Positions 24,001 to 35,491 of a DNA stretch of 64,000 nt are shown in pieces. This stretch comes from Bos javanicus (lineage: Eukaryota > Chordata > Mammalia > Artiodactyla > Bovidae). Positions within the stretch are counted from its first letter, which is position 1, and each line of letters begins with the position of its first letter. The position numbers were made by a program, and so were the translations under genes. The notes under the pieces were generated by a model. It had not been told where the DNA came from. It made no database searches and worked only from the letters and a program-made list of their open reading frames with translations. The DNA lies in contig NC_083882.1 of NCBI RefSeq assembly GCF_032452875.1, forward strand, positions 62,015,614-62,079,613, written 5' to 3'.

Positions 24001-24842
24001 TTGTGTTTTCATTTTCATTAGTTTCTATGCAAATTTTGATTTCTTTTTTGATTTCTTCTGTATTTGTTGGTTATTCAGCAGTGTGTTGTTCAGCCTCCAT
24101 ATGTTGGAATTTTTAATAGTTTTTCTTCTGTTATTGAGATCTAATCTTATTGCATTGTGGTCAGAAAAGATGCTTGGAATGATTTCAATTTTTTTGAATT
24201 TACCAAGGCTAGTTTATGGCCCAGGATGTGATCTATCCTGGAGAAGGTTCCATGTGCACTTGAGAAAAAGGTGAAATTCATTGTTTTGGGATGAAATGTC
24301 CTATAGATATCAATTAGGTCTAACTGGTCTATTGTATCATTTAAAGTTTGTGTTTCCTTGTTAATTTTCTGTTTAGTTGATCTATCCATAGGTGTGAGTG
24401 GGGTATTAAAGTCTCCCACTATTATTGTGTTATTGTTAATTTCTCCTTTGATACTTGTTAGCATTTGCCTTACATATTGCGGTGCTCCCATGTTGGGTGT
24501 ATATATATTTATAATTGTTATATCTTTTTCTTGGATTGATCCTTTGATCATTATGTAGTGTCCTTCTTTGTCTCTTTTCATAGCCTTTGTTTTAAAGTCT
24601 ATTTTGTCTGATATGAGTATTGCTACTCCTGCTTTCTTTTGGTCCCTATTTGCATGGAATATCTTTTTCCAGCCCTTCACTTTCAGTCTGTATGTGTCCC
24701 CTGTTTTGAGGTGGGTCTCTTGTAGACAGCATATGTAGGGGTCTTGTTTTTGTATCCATTCAGCCAATCTTTGTCTTTTGGTTGGGGCATTCAACCCATT
24801 TACGTTTAAGGTAATTATTGATAAGTATGATCCCGTTGCCAT
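21031..24842 (-). pseudogene. L1 ORF2 remnant (endonuclease + reverse transcriptase), broken
   Basis: ORF2p nicks target DNA and reverse-transcribes L1 RNA. From 24,842 the AP-type endonuclease is open for 231 codons (LNVNGLNAP, CCLQETH, GDFNTPL, RIDHILG). The frame then breaks. The reverse transcriptase is read at 23,867-22,731 with SPGPDGFTAEFY, LIPKPDKD, RPISLMNIDAKILNKI and the catalytic FADD, directly followed by a premature stop (FADDMIL*). The thumb/C-terminal part continues at 22,565-21,786 and 21,768-21,031 and keeps the C-terminal cysteine/histidine motif (CWRGCGEKGTLLHCWWEC). At least three separate breaks make it non-functional. Confidence 0.9.
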
Positions 24843-24867
24843 TTACTTTATTGTTTTGGGTTTGAAT

Positions 24868-25823
24868 TTATACACCGTTTTTGTGTTTCCTGTCTAGAGA
24901 ATATCCTTTAGTATTTGTTGGAGAGCTGGTTTGGTGGTGCTGAATTCTCTCAGCTTTTGCTTGTCTGTAAATTATGCTTTTGATTTCTCCTTCATATTTG
25001 AATGAGATCCTTGCTGGGTACAATAATCTGGGCTGTAGGTTATTTTCTTTCATTGCTTTAAGTATGTCTTACCATTCCCTCCTGGCTTGGAGAGTTTCTA
25101 TTGAAAGATCGGCTGTTATCCTTATGGGAATCCCTTGTGTGTTATTTGTTGTTTTTCCCTTGCTGCTTTTAATATTTGTTCTTTGTGTTTGATCTTTGTT
25201 AATTTGATTAATATGTGTCTTGGGGTGTTTCGCCTTGGGTTTATCCTGTTTGGGACTCTCTGGGTTTCTTGGACTTGGGTGATTATTTCCTTCCCCATTT
25301 TAGGGAAGTTTTCAACTATTATCTCCTCAAGTATTTTCTCATGGTCTTTCTTTTTGTCTTCTTCTTCTGGGACCCCTATGATTCGAATGTTGTAGTGTTT
25401 AATATTGTCCTGGAGGTCTCTGAGATTGTCCTCATTTCTTTTAATTCATTTTTCTTTCTTCCTCTCTGATTCATTTATTTCTACCATTCTATCTTCTAAT
25501 TCACTAATCCTATCTTCTGCCTCTGTTATTCTACTATTTGTTGCCTCCAGAGTGTTTTTTATTTCATTTATTGCATTATTTATTATATATTGACTCTTTT
25601 TTATTTCTTCTAGGCCCTTGTTAAACCTTTCTTGCATCTTCTCAATCCTTGTCTCCAGGCTATTAATCTGTGATTCCATTTTGATTTCAAGATTTTGGAT
25701 CAATTTCACTATCATTATTCGGAATTCTTTATCAGGTAGATTCCCTGTCTCTTCCTCTTTGGTTTGGTTTGGTGGGCATTTATCCTGTTCCTTTACCTGC
25801 TGGGTATTCCTCTGTCTCTTCAT
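24868..25823 (-). pseudogene. L1 ORF1 remnant (RNA-binding ORF1p), frameshifted
   Basis: ORF1p is the L1 RNA-binding chaperone. The start codon is at 25,823 (MKRQRNTQQVKEQDKCPPNQ). The first 125 codons stay open to 25,446 and include a coiled coil with heptad spacing (LETRIEKMQERFNKGLEEI…ITEAEDRISELEDRM). The middle of the protein continues only in other frames, and the carboxyl part is read at 24,868-25,053 (ARISFKYEGEIKSIIYRQAK), typical of the L1 C-terminal domain. At least one frameshift therefore separates the coiled coil from the RNA-binding region. It lies directly upstream of ORF2, as in an intact L1. Confidence 0.85.
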
Positions 25824-26362
25824 CTTGTTTAAATTGCTGAGTTTGGGTTGTCCTTTCTGTATTCTGGCAGTTTGTGCAGTTCTCTTTATTGTGGCGTTTC
25901 CTCACTGTGTGTGGGTTTGTACAGGTGGCTTGTCAAAGTTTCCGGGTTAGGGAAGCTTGTGTCGGTGTTCTGGTGGGTGGAGCTGTATTTCTTCTCTCTG
26001 GAGTGCAATGAAGTGTCCAGTAATGAGTTATGAGGTGTCTATGGTTTTGGGGTGACTTTGGGCAGCCTGTATCTTGGAGCTCAAGGCTGTCTGTGTTCCT
26101 GTGTTGCTGGAGAATTTGCTTGGTATGTCTTGCCCTGGAATTTGTTGGCCCTTGTGTGGTGCTTGGTTTCAGTGTAGGTATGGAGGCGTTTGATGAGCTT
26201 CTGTCACTTAATGTTCCCTGGAGTCTGGAGTTCCCTGGAGTTAGGGTTTGGACTTAAGCCTCCTGCTTTCAGTTATCAGTCTTATTTTTACAGTAGTTTC
26301 AAAACTTCTCCTTCTATACAGCACCACTGATAAAACATCTACATTAAAGATGAAAAGTTTCT

Positions 26363-26795
26363 CCACCGTGAGGGCCACCTAGAGAGGTTCACAGCGTTAC
26401 ATGGAGAAGAAAAGAGGGAGGAGGGAGTTAGAGCTGACCCGAATGAGATGAGGTAGAATCAATAGAGGAGAGGGCTAGCTGGTAATCACTTCCTTATGTG
26501 CACTCCACAATTGGATCGCTCAGGATGTTCACGGAATTATACAGAGAAGAGAAGAAGGAGGGAGACAGAGGTGGCCAGGAGGATAAAAGGGGGAATGCAA
26601 AGGAGGGAGACAGATCCAGCCAGTAATCAGTTCCCAGTGTTCTCCACCATCTGGAACACACAGAAATTCACAGAGTTGCATAGAGTAGAGAGGGGTTAGG
26701 GAGGAGACACAGGTGACCTGGTGGAGAAAAAGGAGAGTCCAAAGAGGGAGAGAGCAGTCAAGCCAGTAATCTCGCTCCCTAGTGCAAAATGGGTA
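26363..26795 (+). repeat. Three-copy ~145-bp purine-rich tandem array in the L1 5' UTR
   Basis: Three diverged units starting near 26,363, 26,506 and 26,646. Each has the order 'cacc/cacaat…gga…', 'ttcacagagttgcatagag', a GA-rich run, then 'agccagtaatc'. It lies between the 150-bp array and ORF1 of the minus-strand L1. Confidence 0.6.
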
Positions 26796-26814
26796 CTGAA
26801 GATTGGGTTCTTAA

Positions 26815-27865
26815 AGGTACAAAATTGATAACTAATACCAGAAAGCAAAAATTAAAAATCTAGAGTAGAGTTTGGAATTTCAAAAATACAATGTTAAAGA
26901 AAAGAAGAAGGAAAAGAAAGAAAGAAAAACAAACAAACAGACAAAGTCGCAAAAATTATAAAGAAAATATAGGTACAAAATTGATAACAAATACCAAAAA
27001 GCAAAAGTTAAAAATCTAGAGTATAGTCTGGAATTTCAAAAATACAATGTTAAGAAAAAGAAGAAGAAAAAGAAAGAGAGAAAAAAAACAAAAACAAAAA
27101 CAAACCAAGTCACAAAAATTATAAAGAAAATATAGGTACAAAGTTGATAACAAATACCAAAAACAAAAGTTAAAAATCTAGAGTCTGGAATTTCAAAAAT
27201 ACAATGTTAAAAAAAAGAAGAAGAGGAGAGGGAGAAGGTGGGGAGATTTGGGAGAATGGCATTGAAACATGTATAATATCATGTATGAAACGAGTCGCCA
27301 GTCCAGGTTCGATGCACAATACTGGATGCTTGGGGCTGGTGCACTGGGACGACCCAGAGGGAGGGTATGGGGAGGGAGGAGGGAGGAGGGTTCAGGATGG
27401 GGAACACAGGTATACCTGTGGCGGATTCATTTCGATATTTGGCAAAACTAATACAATTATGTAAAGTTTAAAAATAAAATAAAATTTTTTAAAAAATGAA
27501 AAAAAAAGAAAAAGAAAGAGAGAAAAAACAAACAAAAACAAACCAAGTTGCAAAAATTATAAAGAAAATATAGGTACAAAATTGATAACAAATACCAAAA
27601 AGCATAAATTAAAAATCTAGAGTAGAGTTTGGAATTTCAGATATACAATGTTATATAAAAGAAAAAGAGAAAGAAAGAGAGGGGAAAAAAAGTCACAAAA
27701 ATTATAAAATATATATATATGTATAAAATTGATAACAAATACCAAAAAGCTAAAATTAAAAATCTAGAGTAGAGTTTGGAATTTCAAAAATACAATGTTA
27801 AAGAAAAGAAGAAAAAGAAAAAAAAACAAGGTCACAAAGATTATAAAAAGTATATATATGAAGTT
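26815..27865 (+). repeat. Five-copy ~150-bp tandem array in the L1 5' UTR
   Basis: A unit reading (plus strand) aggtacaaaattgataaca, then ccaaaaagcaaaa, ttaaaaatctagagtaga, ggaatttcaaaaatacaatg, an AAG/AAAG-rich stretch and cacaaaaattataaagaaaa recurs at about 26,815, 26,969, 27,131, 27,569 and 27,716. Units differ by a few substitutions and by the length of the purine-rich middle. The third copy is interrupted by an antisense L1 tail. Confidence 0.85.
27213..27495 (+). mobile_element. L1 3'-UTR fragment nested antisense in L1 5' UTR
   Basis: A 5'-truncated L1 tail: 'gggagaatggcattgaaaca', 'ggcaaaactaatacaattat', then 'gtaaagtttaaaaataaaat' and an A-rich tail. It is the same 3' UTR that ends the host L1, but on the opposite strand, and it splits the third unit of the 150-bp array. 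Confidence 0.88.
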
Positions 27866-29769
27866 TGCTTTTAAAGAAAATAGGGTCCTTTTTTTTTTTT
27901 TGCAAAGTAATAGTAGGTTATAAAAGTGAAAATTAAAGGAATAATAGAGGACTTGAAATTGTTTTTTAAAAATTTTTAAAAAAAGAAAGAAAGAATGATC
28001 ATAAAAATAGTAAAAATATACCTAGGACTTTCTCTGGTTTTGTTTGGGTATTGTGGGGTCAGTTCATTTTCGGCTAGTTCCTTGGTCCGACTTATATTTC
28101 TCAAGATTTATAGGCCCCTTCCTATGTACTCAGTTCTGACCACAGGGTTTTAATCTATTGCCTGTAGCTTCCAAGGCGTTTCCCTCTGTTATATCTTCTT
28201 CTGTTTGCTGGTCTCTTCAGTGTCTGGTTTCCGCACTGACACAAACGGGAGGTGGTAAACACTTTTTTTTTTTTTTAGGCTCACTTGTTCAGTCGTGCTG
28301 TGGGGAGGGAGGGATGCTGCAAACAAATAACACTGGCGTGCGCTAGCTGTGCCTCAGCCTCACTGGGCCTGCCTCCGCTCACGGCGCGTGTAGCCTCCCT
28401 GCCCACACTGCTCAGGCTCTAGGTTGCTCCACCAGGAACCATCTGTGGCCGGCCCTGGGCTGCCTGCACCTTCCAGGTCCAAGCCGCTCAGGTTCAGGCA
28501 CTCAGGTAGTCCTCAGAGGCGCAGACTCAGTTGGGCCAGCGTTTTGTGCCCTTCCCAGGTCCGAGCAGCTCAGGTGAGGTGTTTGGCGAGCGCGATTGCT
28601 GTGACTTATCGCCTCCCCGCCGCTCGGTTATCTAGGTGTACAACTGGCGCACCTTCTCAGGCAGATGTTGACCATCCAGACCCCCAAGAAGTTTTAGTTA
28701 GCAAAGAAGCCTGCTTACAGTTTTGTAGATAATGTCTCTCTGGGGCTGCGATTGCCCCCTTCCGGCTCTGGCTGTCTGTCACCGGAGGGGAATGGTCTGC
28801 AGCCGGCTATCTCTGTACAGTCCTTTGTTCCATGCGCGGGCCTGGCGGTGTCTTAGGTTAGGGTTGGCTTTTCGCGAGATAGATATCCCACAGTCTGGTT
28901 TGCTAGCCCAAATTATTTTGCTCAGATAGTGCTCGGGGTATTCAGGCCAGATCCTTATTCTAAGCGATGCAGCCCGCGCCGCGCTTCCCTGCCCAGCCCC
29001 TGCTTGCTAATGGCGGATGCAGGCATCTGCGCTGCTTCTCTGCTGGGGGAGTTATTGTAGGGCTCGTAATCTGCGGGTTTTAATTGTTTATTTATTTTTC
29101 CTCCCTGTTATGTTGCCCTCTGTGCTTCCAAGGCTCGGCACAGATTCGGCAGTGAGAAGGTTTCCTGGTGTTTGGAAACTTCTCTCTTTTTAAGACTCCC
29201 TTCCCGGGACAGAGCTCCGTCCCTCCCTCTTTTGTCTCTTTTTTTGTCTTATATATTTTTTCCTACGTCCTTTCAAAGACATGGGTTGCTTTTCTGGGTG
29301 CCTGATGTCCTCTGCCAGCATTCAGAAGTTGTTTTGTGGAATTTACTCAGCGTTTAAATGTTCTTTTGATGAATTTGTGGGGGAGAAAGTGTTCTCCCCG
29401 TCCTACTCCTCCGCCATCTTAGCTCCTCCTCTCAGTGACAGATTTTATAAAAAGCAAATTAAGAGAGTGTCTGCCCTACCTTTTTCTGACCTAAATCATT
29501 CAAAAACATTAATACACAAACACAATTTATCTTCAGCAAAACAAGGACTATAAAATAAAATCAATATGCATTATTTTAGGGGTTTCCCTAATATGATATT
29601 AAAGAGTATGGTGTAGAATAGTTTTAAAAAGGAAATAACAGAGGCAGGATAGGTGCCCTTGTACTCCTTAACCCTTAGTTTTTATAACTATCTTAAAATA
29701 AAGGCTCCAAGTGTTTACTTTCTTGCTTGTTTCATTTTATCAGAACTCTTTGTTCAGTTAGCTATTTGC

Positions 29770-29920
29770 TAAGTGTCTACTATGCTCCCAGCACTAACCT
29801 AACCATATGGGTAAATTCATATTTAATATCAACTATTATGATCATTAAATAGACCTGAGAAACTGAGAGACAGAGGTAAGTTACTTGTCAAAGATCATGT
29901 AAATAACATTTAGCAATCAT
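29770..29920 (-). mobile_element. MIR/L2-type remnant
   Basis: 'tgctaagtgtctactatgct' and 'gagacagaggtaagttactt' resemble the antisense MIR/L2 end. A young Bov-A2 is inserted just to its right. Confidence 0.5.
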
Positions 29921-29935
29921 TTAGACTGAAGCACT

Positions 29936-30210
29936 GGAGAAGGCAATGGCACCCCACTCCAGTACTCTTGCCTGGAAAATCCCATAGATGGAGGAGCCTG
30001 GTGGGCTGCAGTCCATGGGGTCGCTGGGAGTCAGACATGACTGAGCGACTTCCCTTTCACTTTTCACTTTCATGCATTGGAGAAGGAAATGGCAACCCAC
30101 TCCAGTGTTCTTGCTTGGAGAATCCCAGGGATGGGGGAGCCTGGTGGGCTTCCGTCTATGGAGTCGCACAGAGTCGGACACAACTGAAGCGACTTAGCAG
30201 CAGCAGCAGC
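29936..30210 (+). mobile_element. Bov-A2 SINE with perfect target duplication
   Basis: Full dimer with CAG tail. It is flanked by the perfect 13-bp repeat agactgaagcact at 29,923-29,935 and 30,211-30,223, which marks a recent insertion. Confidence 0.95.
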
Positions 30211-31030
30211 AGACTGAAGCACTTGACCACAGTATCTACCTTGTTAAGCATTCTTAGGCATTACACTGCACTCCCTTTACAGGAGCTCAACATATAAAAT
30301 GTAGCTCCTCTTGATAAAGCAGAGGAGTAGAAATGCTTGCTTAGTCTCCCCTCCAGGCTCACATCCAGCATCCCTGAATCCAGAGGTTCTAAGCAACAAA
30401 GTTTGAAAACCTAAGTTCTAAGCCAGTTCCTATTAGTCCTCAGGTTTTGACATTCTGAGTTCAAAGTTGGATTCTACTCAGAATGGATCCAGTGTTAAGG
30501 CAGCTGGATGGACTAGCTGATAGTTCTATAACTATGCACATGTGGGAGTATGCTGCAAGGGAACAGGAGCCAACTTGTGTTCTAAAATTAGGCCCTTCCA
30601 AGAGCATCAAGTCTTTTATCCCTTTGATGATCCAGAATTTACCTTACCAAATGAGCTCATTATAAACTTAACATTTGTTTTCCCTCAGTAAACTGCCACA
30701 TCTTCATAATGAATGGAATTAGCTTGCATCTGAATATTTCTTCCCCTTATCAGGATTATCTTTAATTTAAAATTTTATCTTCCTTTTGCTAATCCTTTCT
30801 CATTGTTCATCATGGTTTAAAGATGATTCAGGCAAACATTAGTCTTTTATTTAGTGCTTTCTTAGAACAATAGAAAGCAGAAATAAAAATTTGATCCAGT
30901 TAGTGAATGTACATGCACACAAAATTAAACATTTGGCTGTCTGGTGTGGTATAGGTTATATATTTTTTCACTTTTTAAGTACCACACATTTTATTTTCTT
31001 AATTACTACATATTTAATATCAATAAAGTG

Positions 31031-31394
31031 TTGGAGAAGACTCTTGAGAGTCCCTTGGACTGCAAGGAGATCCAATCAGTCCATTCTGAAGGAGATCAGC
31101 TCTGGGATTTCTTTGGAAGGAATGATGCTAAAGCTGAAACTCCAGTACTTTGGCCACCTCATGCGAAGAGTTGACTCATTGGAAAAGACTCTGATGCTGG
31201 GAGGGATTGTGGGCAGGAGGAAAAGGGGATGACAGAGGATGAGATGGCTGGATGGCATCACTGACTCGATGGACGTGAGTCTGAGTGAACTCCGGAAGTT
31301 GGTGACGGACAGGGAGGCCTGGCGTGCTGTGATTCGTGGGGTCGCAAAGAGTCAGACACGACTGAGCGACTGAACTGAACTGAACTGAACTGAA
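31031..31394 (+). mobile_element. BovB 3' fragment
   Basis: Runs from the RT C-terminal coding part ('ggagaagactcttgagagtc', 'catgcgaagagttgactcat') through '…gatggacgtgagtctgagtg' to an (actga)n tail. It is a 5'-truncated copy. Confidence 0.9.
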
Positions 31395-32034
31395 AATATA
31401 TATGATTCCTTAGTGTAATTTCAACTTTTAATTCATGATTCCATGTTTGGAAGTGCCTGCCAAATTCTTAAAAAACAGAACAAGACTCAAGGAGAGGAGT
31501 CTGGGATTATGATTTGGTTGGGATATGAACGTCATGAAGTTGAAACCCTGGTTCTCTGGGTCAATTGACAAGTAAAATGCACTGAAGGTCAATTCTGAAT
31601 TTCATAATAGATTTTTGGAAGAGGAAAGTATCCAAAAGTTATTTTGTTTGACCTGTTTCACTTCTGGCCTCTCAGCAGGTTTACCACCTTTTATGTCAAT
31701 GTGTCTCTGTGGTTAATAGCGCTCTAGGAGTGGAGCATAGTTGAAGACCCAGATAGTAAATTTGACTCAAAACCTATGTCCTATTCACAGGGCAGTTCTC
31801 CCGGGGAACAATTCTATTGTGGGAAGTGATTTCCTTTGGATATATCTAAACAGAGGTCTCTCTTTTGATAGAAAGAATAAAAGAACAGAAAGAAGGAAGG
31901 AACTAATGAAGGAAAGGCAAGTTTAGAAGCTGAAACTGAAAGAAGACAATAAAATAAATATTTTTCATATGTCATAATGTCAATTTTTCCTTAACTTAAA
32001 TTTCATAATGTGAAAAAATTACTGTCAAATGTTG

Positions 32035-32283
32035 GGCTTCCCAGAAGGCTCAGTGGTAAAGAATCTGCCTGCCAATGCAGGAAACTCAAGGGACCTAGAT
32101 TCAATCCCTGGGTTGTGAAGATCCCTGGAGGAGGAAATAGCAACCCACTCCAGTATTCTTGCCTGGAAAATTCCAGGGACAGAGAAGCCTAGTGGGCATC
32201 ATCCCGTGGGGTCTCAGAGTCTAACACAACTGAGCACATGTGCACATACGCACTTGCATACACACACACACACACACACACAC
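32035..32283 (+). mobile_element. Bov-tA SINE with CA-repeat tail
   Basis: Head and monomer ('ggcttcccagaaggctcagt' … 'ctaacacaactgagcacatg') followed by a (CA)n microsatellite at about 32,260-32,283. It is flanked by the perfect 14-bp repeat actgtcaaatgttg at 32,021-32,034 and 32,284-32,297. Confidence 0.93.
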
Positions 32284-32659
32284 ACTGTCAAATGTTGACA
32301 TCCTCAACATTACAGTAAGTACTTACTGTGGACATTTAGTTATGTAGTCATTAATACAAACATGATAAAATGCTAAATAAAAAGTTGTGGCCAAAATTAT
32401 TCTTTTAATTTATTCGTCACTCACTAAACCTCTACTCTATGACAAGCAATGTGCACTATAAGGCTATAGGCTCCAGTGCTTGGTTTACAGAACTTTACGT
32501 ATCAGAGGATTTTTTTTTTTAATTTTTGATTTGAAATGACAAAGAACAACAGTCAAAGGAAAATGTGTGAAAACTTTGCTTTAATGGAACATATGAAAAA
32601 GAATGATTTAAGCAGGGCTTTAAGCAGTAGTAGAAGTCATGGGTGTTTTAAAAGGTGAT

Positions 32660-32845
32660 GCGCTATTAGTCTGTTTCAGATCCTGACTCTCCCTCTTACT
32701 AGTTCTTTGATCTTGTTCCACCCTTTGTCTCTCAGCCACCTGATTTTTAAATTGGGGATAATCTTAATACCTAAATTCATATGGTAATAAATGGAAAATA
32801 GAGTCCTGGCCTGAGATATGGTAAGCATTTAATGAATCTTGGTAT
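32660..32845 (+). mobile_element. MIR SINE remnant
   Basis: 'gatcctgactctccctctta', 'aaattggggataatcttaat' and 'tatggtaagcatttaatgaa' follow MIR order. Confidence 0.65.
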
Positions 32846-33594
32846 TGCTTTTAAAGAGACACGGAAAATGAGTCAGGAATTCTAGGTGAATAGCCTTTGA
32901 AAATTAACTGCGGTCTCTATAGAACAACACAAAATACAGAAAGTATAAGAAATGATACAATAGTCACAAAGATAATAAGTATTCTGCTACAGATCATTTA
33001 TAGATGCTGACAATTTACACTCTTCTTAAAAAATAACCAACAAATTATTATTAATGATAAGCACTTAAAGCTTCCTGGTTCATGCTATTTGTTTTATAAA
33101 TATTTGTTAAATTAATAAAACAAGATGATTTAGCCCCATGATTCCTGAGGGATAAGAACAAAGTGAGGCACTTATTTGTGTTTACCAAGGTGGCAGAAAG
33201 AATACAATTAGTTGCATTTCAAACAAGGTTACAGTCATTAAAACCCAACCCCAAAGCATGAAGACTAATAACAAACTAATAAAGAGAAAATTTTAACATG
33301 ATCATATCTCAAATAAAGATAAGTCAAGCCATAGCAATAAATTTCAGAAATACATTGAAATAATGTTGGCTGCTTGAAAAAGGGGATATGGTTATAAGAT
33401 AGTCAAAATTTGATTTGATTTAAAAATTAAAATAAAGGGCTATAAAAATAGACACAACAGAGTTTTATGTTTTGAGAAAAGAACTGCAACTGAAAAGCTG
33501 ATAAATATTACATATTTCCCTAAAATGAAAGTCACTTAACTCACCCAGTCATCCACCTAGCTAGAACAAATTGTGCGCATTTTTGTGTTTGTGC

Positions 33595-33735
33595 AATAGT
33601 TCTCAGACGTTAGCTTGCACTATCCGGAAGATACACGAAGACTGCTGCCCTAGTCACAACCTAGAACTGGGGCCAGACCTAAGAACTCATTTCTAGCAAG
33701 GTCCCAGGAGATGCTGATACTGCTGGTCTCGGAAT
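33595..33735. mobile_element. MER5A-like remnant
   Basis: 'atagttctcagacgttagct', 'gaactggggccagacctaag' and 'cccaggagatgctgatactg' match MER5A order. Confidence 0.5.
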
Positions 33736-33739
33736 CACT

Positions 33740-33960
33740 ACTATGGTGGAAAGAACAGATTTAATTTTCAAAGCCTAAAGTTCAAATCACAGCTCTGCCA
33801 GTGATTGATCCTAAAACAACAACCAAATTCCCTGGGCATAATTTTTCTCACAGGAAAAATGTAGTGGAAACAATAATTACTCAAAGAACTTTTATGAGAT
33901 TATAAAAAAATATACAGAAAGTGCCTAGCACTGAACTGGCACAAAGAGCAAACTCATAAA
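33740..33960 (+). mobile_element. MIR SINE remnant
   Basis: 'caaatcacagctctgccagt', 'ttttatgagattataaaaaa' and 'gtgcctagcactgaactggc' follow MIR order. Confidence 0.6.
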
Positions 33961-33980
33961 TTTGATGAATTTTTATGAGC

Positions 33981-34150
33981 TGAAGGAGACACAAGAGACA
34001 TGGGTTTTATCCCTGGGTCAGGAAGACCGTAGGGTAGGAAATGACAACCCACTGCAGTATTCTTACCTTGAGAATTCCTTGAACAGAGGAGCCCCATGGG
34101 CTACAATCCATGGGGTTGCAAAGAGTTGGACGTGACTGACTAAGCACACA
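33981..34150 (+). mobile_element. Bov-tA SINE, 5'-truncated
   Basis: 'ggagacacaagagacatggg' … 'tgcagtattcttaccttgag' … 'gagttggacgtgactgacta', partial head plus monomer. Confidence 0.85.
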
Positions 34151-34238
34151 CAAACACTAATTTCAAACCTAATTTTAACTAGTAACAGTTTAAAGTCCAT
34201 ATATTTTCCACTCAAAGACAGAAAGGAGTTTGTACTAA

Positions 34239-34411
34239 CGTGTGCTAAGTCACTTCAGTCGCATCCGACTCTGTGACCTTATGGACTGTAACCTGCCAGG
34301 CTCCTCTGTCCGTGGGATTCTCCAGGCAAGAATACTAGATCTTCCTGACTCAAGGATCATACTCATGTCTCTGGCATCTCCTGCATTGCAGGCAGATTCT
34401 TTACCACTTAG
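34239..34411 (-). mobile_element. Bov-tA SINE, internally deleted
   Basis: Antisense: 'gctaagtcacttcagtcgca' … 'caggcaagaatactagatct' … 'attgcaggcagattctttac'. A short internal segment of the monomer is missing. Confidence 0.86.
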
Positions 34412-34454
34412 CACTTAATTGGGAAATCATCAATAACTAGGGGGTTGAATATAA

Positions 34455-34742
34455 GTCCTAAGTGTTCATTAGAAGGACTGATGTTGAAGCTGAAACTCCA
34501 ATACTTTGACCACCTGATGTGAAGAGCTGACTCATTTGAAAAGACCCTAATGCTGGGAAAGATTGAGGGCAGGAGGAGAAGGGGACAACAGAGGATGAGA
34601 TGGCTGGATGGCATCACTGACTCGATGGCCATGAGTTTGGATAAACTCCGGTAGTTGGTGATGGACCGGGAGGCCTGGCATGCTGAGGTTCATGGGGTCG
34701 CAGAGTCAGACACGACGGAGCCACTGAACTGAACTGAACTGA
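34455..34742 (+). mobile_element. BovB 3' fragment
   Basis: 'ggactgatgttgaagctgaa' through 'gatgagatggctggatggca' to 'gaactgaactgaactgac'. It is similar to the copy at 31.0 kb but more truncated and diverged. Confidence 0.88.
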
Positions 34743-35203
34743 CTAGCTCTTTTAAGGCCTAGAACTGAAAGATCTTGGTCCTAAAGTACAAGGTAACCTC
34801 ACGGTTGACTTTATCAGTTATCCATACTTCAGGAGAAAAATAAACAAAAATATGGCACAAATGAGAAGGTATCCTGATCCCTGTTTTATTCCAGAGCTCA
34901 GACACTATATCAGGAAATAGCTGTGAACTAAAAAATACAGGTCAATAGTATCAAGAAATTGCAATTCCTCTAGAGTTCATGGGGTAAAACACTTAAGGCA
35001 CTGTACACATTCATGTGAATAGGAGAAAATATCTCAATTATGCTTTGCTCAAAGTATTTATAGTACGTTAAAGATCCTAAATGAAACTATAGATTCTGAT
35101 GCATGTCATAAATGCCAAATTAATATAGTTAATCAAGAAAATATGTAGGCATTTCTTTTCACAATATACTTGAGGATTGAAAAAATAAGACCTCTCATTC
35201 AGC

Positions 35204-35491
35204 ATTGTTGTTCAGTTGCCCAGTCTTGTCCCACTCTTTGTGACCCCGTGGACTGCAGCATGCCAGACTTCCCTGTCCTTCGCCATCTCCCAGACTTTGC
35301 TCAAACTCATGTCCATTGAGTCGACAATGCCATCCAACCAACTTGTCCTCTGCCGTCCCTTTCTCCTGCCTTCTAGTCAGCTCTTTGCATCAGGTGGCCA
35401 AAGTATTGAAGCTTCAGCTTCAGCACCAGTCCTTCCAATGAATATTCAGGGTTGATTTCTTTTATGATTGACTGGTTTGATCTCCTTCCAG
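35204..35491 (-). mobile_element. BovB 3' fragment
   Basis: Antisense of the BovB 3' end: 'tgttgttcagttgcccagtc', 'agcatgccagacttccctgt' and 'catcaggtggccaaagtatt'. Confidence 0.87.

Larger units (their letters stand above)
20646..29433 (-). mobile_element. Nearly full-length cattle-type L1 LINE, inactive
   Basis: A single minus-strand L1 of about 8.5 kb, excluding a nested 280-base insert. Its 5' end is at about 29,433, where the minus strand reads GGAGGAGCTAAGATGGCGG, the start I associate with bovine L1. A long 5' UTR, ORF1, ORF2 and 3' UTR follow, then an A-rich tail seen as TTTTA repeats at 20,646-20,680 on the plus strand. Both ORFs carry frameshifts and stops, so it cannot move by itself. 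I did not find a convincing target-site duplication. It lies inside or beside an older L1M 3' UTR. Confidence 0.92.
25824..29433 (-). promoter_or_regulatory. L1 5' UTR / internal promoter region
   Basis: About 3.3 kb of L1-derived sequence between the 5' end and ORF1, after subtracting the nested insert. It contains a GC- and CpG-rich stretch (about 28,330-29,060), the part of an L1 5' UTR that normally carries the internal promoter, then two tandem arrays nearer ORF1. No coding content is credible here; short open frames are incidental. Promoter function is inferred from position and base composition only. Confidence 0.7.

Noticed and set aside
32260..32283. CA repeat as a regulatory Z-DNA element
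   Set aside because: It is the tail of a Bov-tA SINE enclosed within its target duplication.
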